NCBI GenBank assembly: GCA_032251315.1
Contig: JAVVEE010000070.1
Location: 1-13,245, forward strand
DNA length: 13,245 bases
Direction: 5' to 3'
From: LH-M37 sp032251315
GTDB taxonomy: Bacteria; Pseudomonadota; Gammaproteobacteria; SZUA-229
Below are positions 13,226-13,245 of the stretch, in pieces (the stretch's first letter is position 1; the number at the start of each line of letters is the position of its first letter). The translations under genes and the position numbers were made by a program. Below the pieces are notes generated by a model. It worked only from the letters and a program-made list of their open reading frames with translations. It was not told the DNA's origin and did not search any database.

Positions 13226-13245
13226 CTCAGCGCGTCTTGATTGAA
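13170..13245. repeat. 76-bp palindromic element with 12-bp terminal inverted repeats
   Basis: TTCAATCAAGAC (13170-13181) and GTCTTGATTGAA (13234-13245) are perfect inverted repeats closing a 76-bp element. Its inside has a strong hairpin, CAGCAGCA/TGCTGCTG with a GGGA tetraloop at about 13187-13206. The element overlaps the 85-bp repeat and ends exactly at the window edge, so its true outer border is unseen. In copy A the matching outer end has decayed. Confidence 0.7.

Noticed and set aside
13107..13245. An FNR-type site in the structural operon upstream region built from TTGATT
   Set aside because: TTGATTGAAGAATATC lacks the matching ATCAA half; the TTGATT belongs to the terminal inverted repeat.

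Overview
The window carries a complete gene set for a cytoplasmic, NAD(P)-linked [NiFe]-hydrogenase of the group 3b ('sulfhydrogenase', Hyd/Hyh) type. Structural genes and maturation genes all lie on the minus strand. Protein similarity by eye, a HigB2/HigA2-like toxin-antitoxin remnant and the style of dispersed palindromic repeats suggest a gammaproteobacterium of moderate GC content, perhaps a sulfur oxidiser or methanotroph. No phylogenetic marker is present, so this placement is tentative.

Reading along the minus strand (right to left): 13245-13107 is the upstream region, with a palindromic repeat. 13106-8597 is a tight four-gene operon, beta-gamma-delta-alpha (Fe-S protein, FAD/NAD(P) reductase, small subunit, large subunit). 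8518-7896 is a toxin-antitoxin pair in which the RelE/HigB-like toxin is destroyed by two in-frame stops and the HigA-like antitoxin is intact. 7829-7647 is the only plus-strand gene, a short HupE-like exported or membrane peptide. 7646-7199 is a 448-bp regulatory gap. 7198-362 holds hypC-hypA, hypB-hypD, hypF and hypE, a full set for building the NiFe(CN)2CO cofactor.

How the genes work together: HypF and HypE make the cyanide ligands, HypC and HypD assemble the Fe(CN)2CO unit, and HypA and HypB insert nickel into the large subunit. Final maturation normally needs a separate endopeptidase that trims the large-subunit C-terminus. Here that protease (HybD/HycI/HoxW-like) appears to be fused in frame to the C-terminus of the large subunit, directly behind the cleavage motif. 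The 'tail' to be cut off is then the protease itself. This is the most striking feature of the window.

Other unusual structure: an 85-bp, about 95% identical inverted repeat brackets the structural operon (7521-7605 and 13141-13225). Each copy lies 34-41 bp upstream of a start codon and in the same orientation relative to that gene. Every loose junction in the hyp cluster (hypA/hypB, hypD/hypF, hypF/hypE) and the region past hypE is filled with copies of a 33-bp hairpin repeat (stem GTGGGCAC/GTGCCCAC), usually as inverted pairs around a core of about 100 bp. The tight junctions (hypC/hypA, hypB/hypD) have none. An FNR/FixK-like palindrome lies upstream of hypC.
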